From NCBI RefSeq assembly GCF_014472415.1, contig NZ_JACSZV010000023.1:32279-96278 (forward strand): a DNA stretch of 64,000 nt, in the 5' to 3' direction. The notes beneath the pieces were generated by a model that saw only the letters and a program-made list of their open reading frames with translations, had not been told where the DNA came from and ran no database searches. Source of the stretch: Pseudomonas sp. N40(2020). Its GTDB lineage: Bacteria; Pseudomonadota; Gammaproteobacteria; Pseudomonadales; Pseudomonadaceae. A program made the position numbers and the translations under genes. The stretch's first letter is position 1; every line of letters starts with the position of its first letter. Below are positions 62,497-64,000 of the stretch, one piece after another.

Positions 62497-63384
62497 TCAA
62501 GACTCGCCTGGTGATTTTTGATACAGCGCAAAACAGGCTTCGGCCAGCGCCGAACGCGGGGCACCACGGCGCATGATCAGGCCCAGCGACGCGAGGGTTT
62601 GAGCGTTTTCGATCGGTTGCAGGCGTAGGTGATCGGTAAGCTTTTCGAGGCCTCCGTCGAGCGGCATGATCGCGCAGCAAAAGCCGTTGTGTACGGCTTG
62701 TAACAATTGATGCACAGCGTCGGTTTGCAGCAACGGCTGCGGCGTCAGGTTACGGCTGTGGAAGTTGTGGTCGATGGACTGGCGAAAATGCATGCCGCTG
62801 GTCAGCATGCCCAACGGCAGTTCGATCAACGATTCCCAGCTTAACGGCGCCTCGCCAAAAGTGAACGAACGCTGGTCGTAGAGCAGGCCCATGCGGGTTT
62901 CGCTTAAAGCCAGGGCTTCGAAGCGTTCGTTATCCAGACGATCCAGATAAGACACGCCAAGGTCGATGCGATTGTTCGCCAGATGCTCGAGGATCTGCTC
63001 GGAACTCAGCGCCGACAGTTCGAAACGCAGATCCGGGTGCGCGGCGTGCAGGCGTTGCATCAGCGGCAACGGATCGAAGCTCGACAGCGGCACCACGCCC
63101 AAGCGCAGCGTGCCGATCAGGTTGCCGCGACACGCCGCCGCTTCCGCCTGCAAACCGTCGTAAGCCGCCAATACCGTACGCGCCCACGCCAGCACCCGTT
63201 CGCCCGGCGCGGTGAAGCCTTCGAAACGCTGGCCACGGTTGACCAGCGGCAGATCGAGCTCTTCTTCAAGGCTGCGCAGGCGCATCGACAGAGTCGGCTG
63301 GGTGATATGGCAGCGCGCGGCGGCCTGGCCGAAGTGGCGGGTTTCGTCGAGGGCGATGAGGAATTTCAGCTGCTTGATGTCCAT
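62497..63384 (-). CDS. LysR-family transcriptional regulator
   Basis: A 295-residue regulator. The winged helix-turn-helix is RHFGQAAARCHITQPTLSMR (residues ~16-35). The effector domain contains LGVSYLDRLDNE. It lies upstream of fdhD on the same strand, with a 92-base gap, so it may control the fdh pair. Inducer unknown. Confidence 0.9.
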   Translation of the reverse strand: MDIKQLKFLIALDETRHFGQAAARCHITQPTLSMRLRSLEEELDLPLVNRGQRFEGFTAPGERVLAWARTVLAAYDGLQAEAAACRGNLIGTLRLGVVPLSSFDPLPLMQRLHAAHPDLRFELSALSSEQILEHLANNRIDLGVSYLDRLDNERFEALALSETRMGLLYDQRSFTFGEAPLSWESLIELPLGMLTSGMHFRQSIDHNFHSRNLTPQPLLQTDAVHQLLQAVHNGFCCAIMPLDGGLEKLTDHLRLQPIENAQTLASLGLIMRRGAPRSALAEACFALYQKSPGES

Positions 63385-63523
63385 CTTCGCTCCGAAGGGT
63401 GGCGGCTGGGGTGGGTGATTCTACCGCTTGGGGGGCGGCAGGGTCATTGGTCGGCTTGGAACCGGGTTTGTCTGGGGTGGTCTAGGCTTGTGCGACGACC
63501 CTATATTTCATGGAGAGAACACG

Positions 63524-63973
63524 ATGAGCCTTTTCAGCTTTTTGAAAGAAGCCGGTGAAAAAATCATTGATGCGCTGACGCCCGAGAAGGCCGAGGCCAA
63601 TGGTGAGGCGCTGACCAAACACGTGCAGGCCGCGCTGACGGGCATCGACACGTCGAAGATCAAGGTCAAGGTTGAAGGCGAGAAAGTCATTGCCACTGGC
63701 GAAGCGGCCAGCCAGGAGGAAAAAGAAAAAATCCTGCTGGCACTTGGCAACGTTGCCGGCGTGAGCGGCGTAGATGATCAGATCACCGTGACCGGCGCTG
63801 TTGCGACCCCGGCGAAATTTGTCACGGTCGAGAAGGGCGACACGCTGAGCGCAATTTCCAAACGCGTGTATGGCGATGCCAACAAGTACAACAAGATTTT
63901 CGAGGCGAACGAGCCTCAGCTCAAACACCCGGACAAGATCTATCCGGGGCAGGTACTGCGTATCCCTGAGTAA
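63524..63973 (+). CDS. lysM: BON and LysM domain protein (Kbp/YgaU type)
   Basis: A 149-residue protein. A BON domain (residues ~25-90, GIDTSKIKVKVEGEKVIATG, GNVAGVSGVDDQI) is followed by a LysM domain (~100-148, VEKGDTLSAISKRVYGDANK, YPGQVLRIPE). The E. coli homolog Kbp binds potassium. It has no classical signal peptide. The ATG at 63524 follows GGAGAG. Divergent from the LysR gene. Confidence 0.92.
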   Translation: MSLFSFLKEAGEKIIDALTPEKAEANGEALTKHVQAALTGIDTSKIKVKVEGEKVIATGEAASQEEKEKILLALGNVAGVSGVDDQITVTGAVATPAKFVTVEKGDTLSAISKRVYGDANKYNKIFEANEPQLKHPDKIYPGQVLRIPE

Positions 63974-63983
63974 CCCCCGAGCA

Positions 63984-64000
63984 CTGTAGGAGCTGCCGGA
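63984..64000. repeat. Start of a palindromic repeat, cut by the window end
   Basis: TGTAGGAGCTGCCGGA matches one arm of the repeat at 44358-44432. It is probably the terminator of the lysM gene. Confidence 0.6.

Noticed and set aside
1..64000. tRNA, rRNA, CRISPR array, insertion sequence transposase or prophage genes
   Set aside because: Scanned for characteristic patterns and proteins; none were found.

Overview
The window looks like chromosomal DNA of a fluorescent Pseudomonas (P. fluorescens group). This rests on high GC with strong GC3 bias, many Pseudomonas-type REP/palindromic repeats (the GCGAGCAGGCTCGC family), and recognisable housekeeping genes: tauABCD, gshA, tex, an ompR/envZ (amgRS) pair, a rimK operon, hslR, hslO and pckA. 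I saw no rRNA, tRNA, CRISPR array, transposase or prophage.

Layout. 1-8.3 kb: the end of an RND pump gene, an exported glycoside-hydrolase-like protein, a small methyltransferase, a DUF6124-type gene surrounded by three structured repeats, and a 469-residue effector-like protein with a HExxH zinc-protease motif. 8.4-21 kb: sulfur acquisition, with a MetNIQ-type transporter run together with a DszA-type flavin monooxygenase and two SfnB-type flavoproteins, then a cystine transporter (tcyJLN), D-cysteine desulfhydrase and serine acetyltransferase. 21.4-27.5 kb: a BetT choline transporter behind a BetI-like palindrome, small membrane proteins, a decayed SDR gene, an SDR/LysR pair and a HicAB toxin-antitoxin. 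27.5-37.2 kb: a second sulfur locus with a LacI regulator, a divergent TonB receptor, a DszA-type monooxygenase and an aldo/keto reductase, facing tauABCD.

37.3-50.1 kb is conserved core: gshA, a thioesterase with tex, ompR/envZ, the rimK operon including a previously easy-to-miss 42-codon ORF, hslR, a PAP2 phosphatase, hslO and pckA. 50.2-54.2 kb is accessory: a ParE-like toxin with an unusually long antitoxin, an alpha/beta-hydrolase with a GWSRGG nucleophile elbow flanked by two paralogous ~98-residue proteins, and two small exported proteins. 54.5-64 kb: a RecQ-family helicase, a 3-hydroxyacyl-CoA dehydrogenase with a thioesterase, a glycine-zipper protein, an FdhF/YdeP-type molybdoenzyme with FdhD, a LysR regulator and a BON-LysM protein.

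The strongest theme is sulfur. About half of the genes between 8 and 39 kb serve uptake or cleavage of organosulfur compounds, cystine/cysteine metabolism or glutathione synthesis. The most promising undescribed items are the HExxH effector candidate, the structured repeats around the DUF6124 gene, and the hydrolase flanked by twin small genes. Function calls come from reading sequence and remembered family knowledge; no database search was run.
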